Shown here: piece by piece, positions 16,792 to 30,042 of the stretch | Layout of the letters: each line of letters starts with the position of its first letter | Numbering within the stretch: the first letter of the stretch is position 1 | NCBI GenBank assembly: GCA_003281065.1 | Contig: QCDA01000001.1 | Location: 62,001-126,000 of the forward strand | From: Pelagibacteraceae bacterium AG-349-E10 | GTDB taxonomy: Bacteria; Pseudomonadota; Alphaproteobacteria; HIMB59 | Length of the DNA: 64,000 bases | Direction of reading: 5' to 3' | Notes under the pieces: generated by a model | Seen by the model: only the letters and a program-made list of their open reading frames with translations | What the model was told of the DNA's origin: nothing | Database searches by the model: none | Program-made: the position numbers and the translations under genes

Positions 16792-18264
16792 TTAAAAATA
16801 ACCATCAATTTTTTTGATTTCCATAGAGCTACTTGAGTCTGTATCGATAGCTCTTCCTTGTCTTTCGGATGTTTTGGATTGAAGAAGTTCAAGAACAATG
16901 TCTTCAAGTGAATTTGCATTTGATTCAATAGCACCAGTTAAGGGATAACATCCAAGTGTTCTGAACCTAATTCTTTTTAATTCAATTTTTTCGTTAGATT
17001 GAATATTAAATCGACCATCATCGACCATAATAATCATTCCATCTCTCACGACTACAGGTCTAACTTTTGCAAAGTATAAGGGAACTATTGGTATCTGTTC
17101 TTGGTATATATATTGCCAAATATCTAATTCTGTCCAATTAGATAATGGAAAAACCCTTGTGCTTTCACCCTTATTGACTTTAGAGTTGTATAGAGACCAA
17201 AGCTCTGGACGCTGATTTTTGGGATCCCATTGATGAGAGGGGTTTCGGAATGAAATAACCCTTTCTTTAGCTCTTGATTTCTCTTCATCTCTTCTTGCTC
17301 CACCAAAAGCAGCATCGTATTTATACTTGTCCAAGGCTTGTTTTAGACTTTGAGTCTTCATTATATCAGTGTGGAGAGCAGAGCCATGATCAAAGGGATT
17401 AATATTTGATTTAATTCCATCAGGATTAATATGTGTTATTAGCTTCATACCACTATTTTTTTCTACCCAATTTCTAAATAAATACATTTCTCGGAACTTC
17501 CATCGAGTATCAATATGTAGTAGAGGAAATGGGGGAAGACTAGGGTAAAAAGCTTTTTGAGCAAGCCTTAACATCACTGAACTATCTTTTCCTATTGAGT
17601 AAAGCATGACAGGATTTTTTGTTTCACTAATTACTTCTCTGATAATATGAATACTTTCCGCTTCTAGATCTGACAAATAACTGTTTGGAGGTAAATTAGA
17701 TTTATTAAGTAGTTTCGTATCATTAATTTTGAGATTATTTATATAAAATGAATACTCAGGAAAATGAATTGAGTGTTTTAATTTATTGTTAATTTGATTT
17801 TCATCAATTTTTTGATCGAGAAAAATTTTAAGAAGATAAGCGTCTGGAAAAATAATTATATTTTTTTTTCTTAATTTTGAGAAATATTTTAAACTCTCAG
17901 AAATATCTTTTATTTTATTTGATTTAACTTTGACCCATAGTCTTCCATTACGTCTATCATTTGCAAATAAGAATTTATTATTATTCACCTCAACGTATTG
18001 GATAAACAAAATAAGTGATCTTTGTTTTTCAAATTTTTTTATCGAATCTTCATAAATTAATTTGTTTATATGACCTACATGTATGTTTAAAAGGCTTTCT
18101 ACATTTAAATTCTCTGGAAAAATTGATATTTTTTCCAACCACCTTTCATAAGATCTTTTTGTTTTAAATAAATTTTTACTAAAAAGGAATTTATAATGAC
18201 TATCGCTATCCCAAGCAGGAAATTTTATTGATGGGTTAATTTTAAAAAATAAAGTATGATTCAT
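16792..18264 (-). CDS. cysD: sulfate adenylyltransferase subunit 2 with long extra N-terminal region
   Basis: Residues from about 196 to the end align with Cys[13 protein letters not shown], the PP-loop [11 protein letters not shown] (about 222-232), [12 protein letters not shown], the [12 protein letters not shown] loop and [12 protein letters not shown]. It makes APS from ATP and sulfate with CysN. The usual length is about 300; here it is 490, because roughly 195 residues precede the normal start in the same uninterrupted frame from ATG 18264. That region is rich in Lys/Asn/Ile and has no motif I recognise. It is upstream of cysNC in the same operon. Confidence 0.93.
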   Translation of the reverse strand: MNHTLFFKINPSIKFPAWDSDSHYKFLFSKNLFKTKRSYERWLEKISIFPENLNVESLLNIHVGHINKLIYEDSIKKFEKQRSLILFIQYVEVNNNKFLFANDRRNGRLWVKVKSNKIKDISESLKYFSKLRKKNIIIFPDAYLLKIFLDQKIDENQINNKLKHSIHFPEYSFYINNLKINDTKLLNKSNLPPNSYLSDLEAESIHIIREVISETKNPVMLYSIGKDSSVMLRLAQKAFYPSLPPFPLLHIDTRWKFREMYLFRNWVEKNSGMKLITHINPDGIKSNINPFDHGSALHTDIMKTQSLKQALDKYKYDAAFGGARRDEEKSRAKERVISFRNPSHQWDPKNQRPELWSLYNSKVNKGESTRVFPLSNWTELDIWQYIYQEQIPIVPLYFAKVRPVVVRDGMIIMVDDGRFNIQSNEKIELKRIRFRTLGCYPLTGAIESNANSLEDIVLELLQSKTSERQGRAIDTDSSSSMEIKKIDGYF

Positions 18265-18346
18265 TATAATTGACCATTTGTCGTATTATTGGAAAAATAC
18301 AAAAAATAATCTAAATGTATATAAAAAAAAGTAAAATTTTAAAAAA

Positions 18347-19111
18347 ATGACAAATAATTACATAATACGACAATTTGAGTTTTTCAATGAAATCAGTGAA
18401 AATCTTGAGCTATGTTCCCAAAAAATTCTTAATATTTATGATAACTATGATCAAAGTATTGAATTTAAAGACGATAAAAGTCCATTAACAGAAGCAGATT
18501 TAGCATCACATGAACACATTTCTGATTTATTATCATCTATTTCAGCTTACCCCATAATTTCAGAGGAGGGTGAGCAAAAATTTACTGATGAGCCAAAGTA
18601 CTGGTTAGTTGATCCTTTGGATGGAACTAGAGAATTTATCAATAAGAATGGTGAATTTACAATTAATATTGCTTTGATAAATAACAATTATCCCACCCAA
18701 GGGTTTGTTTACATTCCAAAAGATAAGACATTATTTTTTGGGGGTCTTAACAAAGGATCATACAAGTTATTAAATGACAATATCAAATCTATTTCTGTGC
18801 AATCACCATCCGATAAATTAAAGATTGTTACGAGCAGAAGTCATCTTAATAATGAGACTAAAACTTATTTATCTCAGTTTAATAATTTTGATACTCTACA
18901 AGCCGGTAGTTCTTTAAAGTTTTGTATGATAGCAGAGGGTTTGGCAGATTTATATCCTAGGCTGGGACCTACTTCTGAATGGGATACTGCAGCAGCACAA
19001 GCGGTAGTAGAGGGAGCAGGTGGTACTGTAAAAGACCTAAAAGGTAATAGGTTGAAATATTCAAAGAAAGATATAATAAATCCTCATTTTATAGTTAGAG
19101 GTAAAATCTAA
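18347..19111 (+). CDS. cysQ: 3'(2'),5'-bisphosphate nucleotidase
   Basis: Removes the 3'-phosphate from PAP (and PAPS), preventing inhibition after sulfate transfer. The inositol-monophosphatase fold is evident: EADLASHEHI, ISEEGE with metal-binding glutamates, DPLDGTREFI (the DPxDxT motif) and WDTAAAQAVVEGAGG near the C-terminus. 254 residues is typical. It is divergent from cysD with an 82-base intergenic region that must hold both promoters. Its 3' end nearly abuts convergent xerC (2 bases). Confidence 0.93.
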   Translation: MTNNYIIRQFEFFNEISENLELCSQKILNIYDNYDQSIEFKDDKSPLTEADLASHEHISDLLSSISAYPIISEEGEQKFTDEPKYWLVDPLDGTREFINKNGEFTINIALINNNYPTQGFVYIPKDKTLFFGGLNKGSYKLLNDNIKSISVQSPSDKLKIVTSRSHLNNETKTYLSQFNNFDTLQAGSSLKFCMIAEGLADLYPRLGPTSEWDTAAAQAVVEGAGGTVKDLKGNRLKYSKKDIINPHFIVRGKI

Positions 19112-19113
19112 AT

Positions 19114-20094
19114 TTACTTACTAGGGTTTTTTTCTTTATAAGTTTTCTCTAAACTTATGTCATCAACTTCAGTGTATATTTGAGTTGTAGATAATGAACT
19201 ATGTCCTAATAATTCTTGAATAATTCTTAAATCCCCACCATTTTTTAATAGGTGAGTTGCAAAACTATGTCTTAATGAGTGAGGTGTTGCTGTTTTTGGT
19301 AGCCCCAAATTAACTCTGGCATTCTTCAAATCTCTTTGGAAAGCCGAGGCATTAAGCGGATTACCTCTATCTCCCACAAATATCGAAACATCACTTGGCA
19401 AATCATATGGTATTTCTTTTAGATAATTTTCTAATGAGTTAGCTACAATATCAAGAACTGGTACTAATCTCTCTTTATTACCTTTGCCCAAGATAGTAAG
19501 AGAATTTTTATCAATTAAATGGTTTTTAGTAATAGATAGGGCCTCATTAATTCGTAGCCCACATCCGTACAAAAGATAAAGCAGAGCTATATTTCTTTTT
19601 TGAACCCAGCTTTTTTTTGATATTTTTTTTAATTCTTCAATTAAAAGCTCAATATCTCCCTCTGTTATAGGTTTAGGAAGGGATCTTGGAATTTTTGGAT
19701 TTTTTAATAATTGAACCTCGCTATAAGCAACTTTATATAAATCATTATTTATAGATGAATACTTAAAAAAATTTTTAATAGAACTGATCGCTCTTCTCCT
19801 AGATCTTGCTGATAATGGTTTTTTATAAATATTTTTATATTTTCTATTCTCGCTGAGATCTGCTAACCAAGCCCTAAATGTCTGCAAATTTAAATCTTTT
19901 ACATTTGATAAAGATAAGGAATTTCCATTATAGAATTTAAAGAAAATCAAAAAATCACATACATCAAAGCAGTACGATCTATATGTATTTTTCGAGTGGC
20001 CTTTTATGTCTTTTAAATAACTAGCCCATTTATTAAAGTCTTGTATTGAGGATTTATCTATTTTTAACTGTTCTAACAGTTCAATAAAATTCAT
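19114..20094 (-). CDS. xerC: tyrosine recombinase XerC
   Basis: A 326-residue site-specific recombinase for chromosome dimer resolution at dif. The N-terminal SAM-like core-binding domain (to about 120) precedes the catalytic domain. The catalytic residues are visible: R in GCGLRINEAL, K in LGKGNKER, HSLRHSFATHLL (H-x-x-R-H), the second His in LLGHSSLST and the nucleophile Tyr in TTQIYTEVD. Slightly longer than usual (about 300). Convergent with cysQ and divergent from priA, as in many alphaproteobacteria. It is chromosomal and not part of the island. Confidence 0.9.
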   Translation of the reverse strand: MNFIELLEQLKIDKSSIQDFNKWASYLKDIKGHSKNTYRSYCFDVCDFLIFFKFYNGNSLSLSNVKDLNLQTFRAWLADLSENRKYKNIYKKPLSARSRRRAISSIKNFFKYSSINNDLYKVAYSEVQLLKNPKIPRSLPKPITEGDIELLIEELKKISKKSWVQKRNIALLYLLYGCGLRINEALSITKNHLIDKNSLTILGKGNKERLVPVLDIVANSLENYLKEIPYDLPSDVSIFVGDRGNPLNASAFQRDLKNARVNLGLPKTATPHSLRHSFATHLLKNGGDLRIIQELLGHSSLSTTQIYTEVDDISLEKTYKEKNPSK

Positions 20095-20128
20095 TACATT
20101 ATATTATAAATTAGAATCAAAATTTAAA

Positions 20129-22201
20129 ATGGATTATTACTACCAAGTTATGCCTACAGGGCAAATAAATGAGAGCCTGACTTATAAATACTCACATTCT
20201 ATTGAGGTAGGCTCTATTGTTGAAATACCTTTAAGAAAAAGAAAATCAGCAGGAGTCATTATATCTCAAACAAACATTAATGATTTAAAATTTGATCTCA
20301 AAAAAGTACTTTCAATAAGTAATTATTATCAATTTGCTGTTTGCACAGAAAATATTGATTTTTACAAGTATGTGTCAATACATTGTTTCATAGATCTAGG
20401 TATGGTTTTGAAAATGGCAATACAACAATTTCCTAATACACAACTAAAAAATTATTATCTTTTTGAAAATAAAATTTACGAAACTCAAAAAAATCTCATT
20501 GATAAATACAATCTATCAAAAAAAGATTGGCAGAAATTATTAGAAGAAAAAAAAATATCCCAAACTACAGATAGTTTTATTTTTGATGGCATGGCGCAAA
20601 ATATTTCTTTAAACCCTGATCAAGAAAATATTTTTAAATCACTTCAAACAAATAAAAATAATGATTTTCAAGTTCACCTTATAGATGGTGTTACAGGTTC
20701 GGGTAAAACAGAGTTGTATTTAAAAGCTGTTGAGTTAAATTTACTCAGGGGAAATCAATCTTTAATACTTCTACCAGAGATAGCTTTAACTGAAGAATGG
20801 TCTAAAAGATTTTTTAAATACTTTGGTTGTAAACCCTTTATTTGGCACTCTAAACAATCAAAAATTCAAAAAGCTAGAATAATTAGATCTCTTTTATCGG
20901 GTGAACCATGCGTTTTAGTTGGAGCAAGGTCATCAGTTTTACTTCCTTTCAAGAATTTAAAATTAATTATATGCGATGAAGAGCACGACTCATCTTATAA
21001 ACAAGAAGACGGCCCAAAATATCAAGCAAGAGATATGGCCATATATAAAGCAAAATGTTCTAAGGCTTTATGTCTTTTAATAAGTGCATCTCCATCATTA
21101 GAGAGTCTTCATAATTCTAATCAGCGAAAATTTCATATTCATCATCTTTCCAATCAATTTCATAAAACTCAACTACCATCAGTTGAAATTGTTGACATGA
21201 ATCAATCAAAACCTAGCTCTAGGGCCTGGATATCAAAACAAGTATTTGATGAAACAAATAGAGTCCTGAAACAAAAAGGACAAGTTTTATTTTTTCTCAA
21301 TAGACGTGGCTATGCTCCATCCAAAATATGTGCAAGTTGTCATACACCAATACAGTGTCAAAATTGTGCAGTAAATTTAGTTTATCATAAAAAAATTGAT
21401 AGACTCATTTGTCATCATTGTTCAAATTATTTTGAGCCTAACCAAATATGTAAGATGTGTTCATCTGAAAAATTTATATCGATTGGTATAGGGTTAGAAA
21501 GACTTCAAGAGGAAGTTACACGCCTTTTTCCAGGATACTCAAATCAATTATTTTCGAGTGACACATTAAAATCAAAAAAAAATAAAAAAGAAATCATTGA
21601 AAATATATTTAATTTAAATACTAGTCTATTGATTGGCTCACAAATAATTGGGAAGTCTTTTCATTTTCCAAATTTAAAATTAGTAAATATTATTGACGCA
21701 GACTCAAGTCTGTATAGTCCTGATTTCAGAGCTATGGAAAAAACATACCAGCTTTTGCAACAAGTAGCAGGGAGATCAGGTAGAGAGGGTAACAGGGGTA
21801 AGGTCTTAATTCAAACTTACAATCCTAAGCATTCGATATACAATTCACTTAAGAGCCAAAGTAGAGATCAATTTATAAAATTAGAACTTCAAAGAAGAGA
21901 AGAGAACAATCTTCCTCCATTCTACAAAATTGTTCAAATTCAATTAATCCACCCTAATATCACAGCTATAAGAGAGGCTTGCCAAGAAATTCTTGATATA
22001 TCGAAAAATAGTAGACTTGATATTTTAGGGCCTGTCCCCTCATTGATTCCATATAAAATGAAGCACTTTCATGAGAATTTTTATTTTAAAGAGAGGACAT
22101 ATAAGACTTTGAGAAAAAAAATAGATATCTTAATGTCAAAAATAGCACCAAAATACAGGCGTTTTCTAAATATTGACATTGATCCACTATCAATCGCTTG
22201 A
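20129..22201 (+). CDS. priA: primosomal protein N' (replication restart helicase PriA)
   Basis: A 690-residue superfamily 2 helicase that reloads the replisome at stalled forks. The N-terminal DNA-binding domain precedes Walker A DGVTGSGKTELYL (about 190) and DEEHDSSYKQEDGPKYQARD (motif II). Eight cysteines in the zinc-binding insert (CASC, CQNC, CHHC, CKMC) and the motif VI region QVAGRSGREG complete the family pattern. Next to divergent xerC and upstream of the ATP synthase operon, a usual alphaproteobacterial order. Confidence 0.95.
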   Translation: MDYYYQVMPTGQINESLTYKYSHSIEVGSIVEIPLRKRKSAGVIISQTNINDLKFDLKKVLSISNYYQFAVCTENIDFYKYVSIHCFIDLGMVLKMAIQQFPNTQLKNYYLFENKIYETQKNLIDKYNLSKKDWQKLLEEKKISQTTDSFIFDGMAQNISLNPDQENIFKSLQTNKNNDFQVHLIDGVTGSGKTELYLKAVELNLLRGNQSLILLPEIALTEEWSKRFFKYFGCKPFIWHSKQSKIQKARIIRSLLSGEPCVLVGARSSVLLPFKNLKLIICDEEHDSSYKQEDGPKYQARDMAIYKAKCSKALCLLISASPSLESLHNSNQRKFHIHHLSNQFHKTQLPSVEIVDMNQSKPSSRAWISKQVFDETNRVLKQKGQVLFFLNRRGYAPSKICASCHTPIQCQNCAVNLVYHKKIDRLICHHCSNYFEPNQICKMCSSEKFISIGIGLERLQEEVTRLFPGYSNQLFSSDTLKSKKNKKEIIENIFNLNTSLLIGSQIIGKSFHFPNLKLVNIIDADSSLYSPDFRAMEKTYQLLQQVAGRSGREGNRGKVLIQTYNPKHSIYNSLKSQSRDQFIKLELQRREENNLPPFYKIVQIQLIHPNITAIREACQEILDISKNSRLDILGPVPSLIPYKMKHFHENFYFKERTYKTLRKKIDILMSKIAPKYRRFLNIDIDPLSIA

Positions 22202-22266
22202 TGCGTCATTTGTATGATGCCGGTTGGCCTAGTGATGTGATAAAAAATTGAGGTTAACTATACAAA

Positions 22267-26661
<4,395 letters not shown>

Positions 26662-26663
26662 TT

Positions 26664-27029
26664 ATGATTAATTTGAAGGTCGTATCCCCTCAAAAAGTGA
26701 TTTTTGAAAAAGAAGTTGAAATGGCAGTATTGCCAGGAGCAGAGGGTGATTTTGCTGCAATGCCTAATCATTCTCCGTTCATCAGTTCTTTGCGACCTGG
26801 TCAAATGGCAATTATGTCTTCAAACAAAGTCGATGAGAGTTTCTTTGTGTCAGGTGGTTTAGTTATGCTTAAAGAAAAGGTTTGTGAGGTCTTAGTTGAT
26901 CAAATAGAGCCATTGTCTGATATTAATAGTTCTAACTACCAACAATCTAAAACCTATCAAGAACTAGAGGGTAATGAAACTGCTCTCGGTACGTTTGAAC
27001 AAGTGGTAAATAATCCGCCTTATAAATAG
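26664..27029 (+). CDS. atpC: ATP synthase F1 subunit epsilon
   Basis: The 121-residue central-stalk subunit, two bases after atpD. The N-terminal beta-sandwich is normal (VVSPQKVIFEKEVEMAVLPGAEGDFAAMPNH-like order). The C-terminal helical hairpin that can inhibit ATP hydrolysis is short compared with the E. coli form (139 residues). The 3' end overlaps the convergent rppH gene by 10 bases, and the operon ends here. Confidence 0.94.
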   Translation: MINLKVVSPQKVIFEKEVEMAVLPGAEGDFAAMPNHSPFISSLRPGQMAIMSSNKVDESFFVSGGLVMLKEKVCEVLVDQIEPLSDINSSNYQQSKTYQELEGNETALGTFEQVVNNPPYK

Positions 27030-27493
27030 TCTTTAAATTCTTTTAATAATTTTTCGTAAATTGCTTTTTTAAAAGGCACTATGTTGGGAACCAAAAAATC
27101 TGGTTTAACCCATTTATAATCAGAAAATTCAGGGTGAGATGTTTCAATATTTATATCTTTCTCACTGCCTTTAAATTCATACAAGAACCATTTTTGACGC
27201 TGACCTTTGTATTTACCTTTCCAAAGAGTTTTTGATAAGTCTTTAGGTAAAGAATAGTAATACCAGTCTTTGCTCTGTGAGATTAATTTAACTTTATTTT
27301 TTTTAATACCAACCTCTTCTTCCATTTCTCTAAGAGCTGCCACTTCAGATTTTTCTTTAGGATCAATCCCACCTTGTGGCATTTGCCAAAATTCTGAAGG
27401 GTGGTCTATTCTTTTTCCAACAAATATTTCTTTATTTTGATTAATAATCATCATACCAACATTTGGTCGATAATCTTTGGGGTTTATTTTCAT
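27020..27493 (-). CDS. rppH: RNA pyrophosphohydrolase (Nudix)
   Basis: Removes pyrophosphate from the 5' end of mRNA to start decay; alternatively acts on diadenosine polyphosphates. 157 residues. The N-terminus YRPNVGMMIINQNKEIFVGKR is typical, and the Nudix box reads GGIDPKEK...REMEEEVGI (about residues 42-64). The start shares one base with the ctpA stop. In alphaproteobacteria rppH follows ctpA, as here. Confidence 0.93.
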   Translation of the reverse strand: MKINPKDYRPNVGMMIINQNKEIFVGKRIDHPSEFWQMPQGGIDPKEKSEVAALREMEEEVGIKKNKVKLISQSKDWYYYSLPKDLSKTLWKGKYKGQRQKWFLYEFKGSEKDINIETSHPEFSDYKWVKPDFLVPNIVPFKKAIYEKLLKEFKDYL

Positions 27494-28719
27494 TAATTTA
27501 ATACAGCTATGGTTTTGACTGCATCAATGGCACGAGATAGCTGATAATCTCTTTCAAGAATATCATCAGTGGACTCTTCCTCCTCACTTTCTTCATTTGT
27601 CTCGTTATCTAAAGCCTCTCGATAATCTGACTCTCTAAAAGTAAAGTTATTATCAATCACATTTAATTCAGCTCTAGGCACTACAACATCTGGCTCAATA
27701 CCAACTGCTTGTATTGAGTCTCCACTTGGTGTGTAATACTTTGCGATGGTGAGTCTGATTGCACCGCTGTCAATAGGTATAATGGTTTGCACTGAACCTT
27801 TTCCAAATGACTTTATACCCATAATTACTGCCCTATCATGATCTTGTAATGCACCAGCAACAATTTCAGACGCCGAAGCAGAACCCTCATTGATCAATAT
27901 AATCAATGGTTTTCCATTAATTAGATCCCCTTTTTTAGCAGAGTAAACTTGAACATCTTTCTTTTCTCTTCCTCTGATTGAAACTATTTCTCCTTTATCA
28001 AGGAACATATCTGTAACTGACACAGACTCATTTAATAATCCTCCTGGATTATTTCTTAAATCCAAAACATAACCAATTGGAGCATCATTACTGTCTTCAA
28101 GTTCTTTTATACTTTTTTTTAATCCTGTTGTTGTTTGCTCATTAAATTGAATTATTCTTATATATCCCACATCGTTAATTAGACGATGTTTAACAGATGC
28201 AACTTTAATTATATCTCTTTTAATATCGACATCAAATGGTTCTTCGGAAGATCTAAAAATTGTTAAAGTTATAGTGGTCCCTGGTTCACCTTTCATAATA
28301 TCAATTGCTTCCTTTAAAGTCATATCAACTACTGATGTGCCATCTAAATGCGTTATATAATCTCCAGCTAAAATTCCAGCTTTATAAGCAGGGGTATCGT
28401 CAATTGGAGAGACAACTTTTATGAAACCTTTATCTGTTGTGATTTCGATGCCTAATCCACCAAAAGAACCTGACGTGTCCATCTGCATTTCTTTATAAAT
28501 TTCTTCACTCATAAAACTTGAATGAGGATCAAGAGCCTGTAGCATTCCATTTAAAGCTTTTTCTATTAACTCTTTATCAGTTACCTCTTCAACATATTGA
28601 TTTTTTACTCGGTTATATACTTCGTTGAAAATACTTAATTGTTTATAGGTTTCTTTAGTATCAGAAAAACTGATATTCACATTAAAGATTAAAATTAAAA
28701 TAAAAAATATTTTGAGCAT
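27493..28719 (-). CDS. ctpA: S41-family C-terminal processing peptidase
   Basis: A periplasmic tail-specific protease of 408 residues from ATG 28719. A signal peptide (MLKIFFILILIFNVNISFS) is followed by the PDZ domain (GGLGIEITTDKG to about 170) and the S41 core with the catalytic serine in NEGSASASEIV and lysine in SFGKGSVQTI. The open frame continues upstream, but those codons lie inside rsfS and would spoil the signal peptide, so I use 28719. It is 10 bases downstream of rsfS. Confidence 0.92.
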   Translation of the reverse strand: MLKIFFILILIFNVNISFSDTKETYKQLSIFNEVYNRVKNQYVEEVTDKELIEKALNGMLQALDPHSSFMSEEIYKEMQMDTSGSFGGLGIEITTDKGFIKVVSPIDDTPAYKAGILAGDYITHLDGTSVVDMTLKEAIDIMKGEPGTTITLTIFRSSEEPFDVDIKRDIIKVASVKHRLINDVGYIRIIQFNEQTTTGLKKSIKELEDSNDAPIGYVLDLRNNPGGLLNESVSVTDMFLDKGEIVSIRGREKKDVQVYSAKKGDLINGKPLIILINEGSASASEIVAGALQDHDRAVIMGIKSFGKGSVQTIIPIDSGAIRLTIAKYYTPSGDSIQAVGIEPDVVVPRAELNVIDNNFTFRESDYREALDNETNEESEEEESTDDILERDYQLSRAIDAVKTIAVLN

Positions 28720-28729
28720 ATTTGACTTT

Positions 28730-29098
28730 TTAAGAGGCAGTATTGATAGTGTTGAAGTCTTCAGACCATAGTTTTTCCAAATCGTATATTTCTCTAACTT
28801 CATTTCTAAAAATATGCACTAAAACATGTCCAGCATCAATGACCGTCCAGTCGCAAAGGGGCTTTCCTTCTGGTTTATTGCAATAAAGTTTATTCTTCTT
28901 AAGGTATCGGTAAACCTTATCTGAAACTGAGTCCACATGCTTATTTGATCGCCCGGATGCAACGATCATGAATTCAGCAAATTCTGCCTTTCCTTTGAGA
29001 GAAATAACTGAGATGTTTTCAGCCTTATTGTCTTCAAGACTGTCGACTATAGCCTTAACAGAGGGGTCTTTATCGTGATTAAGAATTTCGTAACTCAC
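28730..29098 (-). CDS. rsfS: ribosome silencing factor
   Basis: Binds L14 to stop subunit joining under starvation; 122 residues of the RsfS/YbeB/Iojap family. Motif: KAEFAEFMIVASGRSNKHV, then GKPLCDWTVIDAGHVLVHIF and the final YDLEKLW. The start is GTG at 29098 and overlaps nadD by 20 bases. The order nadD-rsfS-ctpA-rppH is a familiar alphaproteobacterial cluster. Confidence 0.94.
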   Translation of the reverse strand: MSYEILNHDKDPSVKAIVDSLEDNKAENISVISLKGKAEFAEFMIVASGRSNKHVDSVSDKVYRYLKKNKLYCNKPEGKPLCDWTVIDAGHVLVHIFRNEVREIYDLEKLWSEDFNTINTAS

Positions 29099-29636
29099 TA
29101 GATGACATCTCTACACCTATATTATCAAGAATATGGAAACAAGGAGTAGAGCAGTTAATAAAACTATTTAAATTAGGCATAAATAAATGGGAGAATTGTT
29201 TTTGGACTGTTGAATTTTCAATAAATTCATCATATCTCGGTCTATAAATAACGCAAATACTAATATTTTTTAAAATCCACTCATATTCTCTCCATTCGTG
29301 AAAATGACCAAGCTGATCAAGACCTATAATTAAATAAAAAGAGCTAAGGTCACATTTAGTCTTAATTTTTTGCAACACATCATAGGTGCATTTCATTTTA
29401 TAACGATGTTCAAAGTCAGAAACTTTTACTAACGGCTCTTTAATTTTTGATCGGATATTTGATAATTGAGAATTTATTGTGTTTAAATTTTGATTAGCCT
29501 TAAGAGGATTTTGATAAGTGGGAAGGATAAATAGTTTTTTCAGATTTAAACTTTTTATTGAACTTTCTATTACATGAACGTGTCCCTCGTGTAAGGGATT
29601 AAAAAATCCACCATACAGTCCAATCTTTCTATTCAT
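29079..29636 (-). CDS. nadD: nicotinate-nucleotide adenylyltransferase
   Basis: Makes deamido-NAD from nicotinate mononucleotide and ATP. 185 residues with GGFFNPLHEGHVHV (HxGH, residues 9-22), LFILPTYQNPLK and FYLIIGLDQLGHFHEW. The second nucleotide-binding motif SSSELR comes only a few residues before the stop, so the C-terminus is shorter than in E. coli (213), though short forms occur in alphaproteobacteria. Both ends overlap neighbours (8 bases with the unknown gene, 20 with rsfS). Confidence 0.92.
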   Translation of the reverse strand: MNRKIGLYGGFFNPLHEGHVHVIESSIKSLNLKKLFILPTYQNPLKANQNLNTINSQLSNIRSKIKEPLVKVSDFEHRYKMKCTYDVLQKIKTKCDLSSFYLIIGLDQLGHFHEWREYEWILKNISICVIYRPRYDEFIENSTVQKQFSHLFMPNLNSFINCSTPCFHILDNIGVEMSSSELRNS

Positions 29637-30042
29637 CTATTTTCCTCAAAAATTTTTTAGAGACACCATTTTCCTCGAGGAATTTGTTTAGAATATCTAT
29701 AAATTGTAATTGTAATTTTGAACTTGTATGAAATAAAATCGGCACTCTTTGTTTAAAAAAATAAAATAAAGATATAATAAATTGCAAATCATTTTCTTCC
29801 TCTATGTAAACTACACCTTTGTTTATCAAACGCTCTTTGTTATATTTAAAGAAAAGGTTATTAAAGGGCTCACTTATAAGAGTCACTTTATTAATTTCAT
29901 TTAATTCTTCTTCATTAAAAACTTTTAAACTTTCTAACTCATAAATTGAAGATTTGATTATATGAGTAACATCCTCTTTATTCAAAGAGCTAAGATATTC
30001 GATCTGAGATTGTAATTCTTGAAAATTATTACGGAATTCCAT
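29629..30042 (-). CDS. protein of unknown function in the proA-nadD gap
   Basis: A 137-residue soluble-looking protein with no signal or membrane segment. It is rich in acidic and aromatic residues (LEELNEINK, ISEPFNNLFFKYNKER, FIISLFYFFKQRVPILFHT) and ends in a short basic helix. I recognise no family. Its start overlaps the proA stop by one base and its stop overlaps the nadD start by 8 bases, so it is embedded in a housekeeping operon and must be translated with it. It could be a lineage-specific domain or a strongly diverged homologue. Confidence 0.7.
   Translation of the reverse strand: MEFRNNFQELQSQIEYLSSLNKEDVTHIIKSSIYELESLKVFNEEELNEINKVTLISEPFNNLFFKYNKERLINKGVVYIEEENDLQFIISLFYFFKQRVPILFHTSSKLQLQFIDILNKFLEENGVSKKFLRKIDE

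Noticed and set aside
28720-28803. Extended N-terminus for ctpA
   Set aside because: It would overlap rsfS and place 28 residues before a clear signal peptide; ATG 28719 is the natural start.
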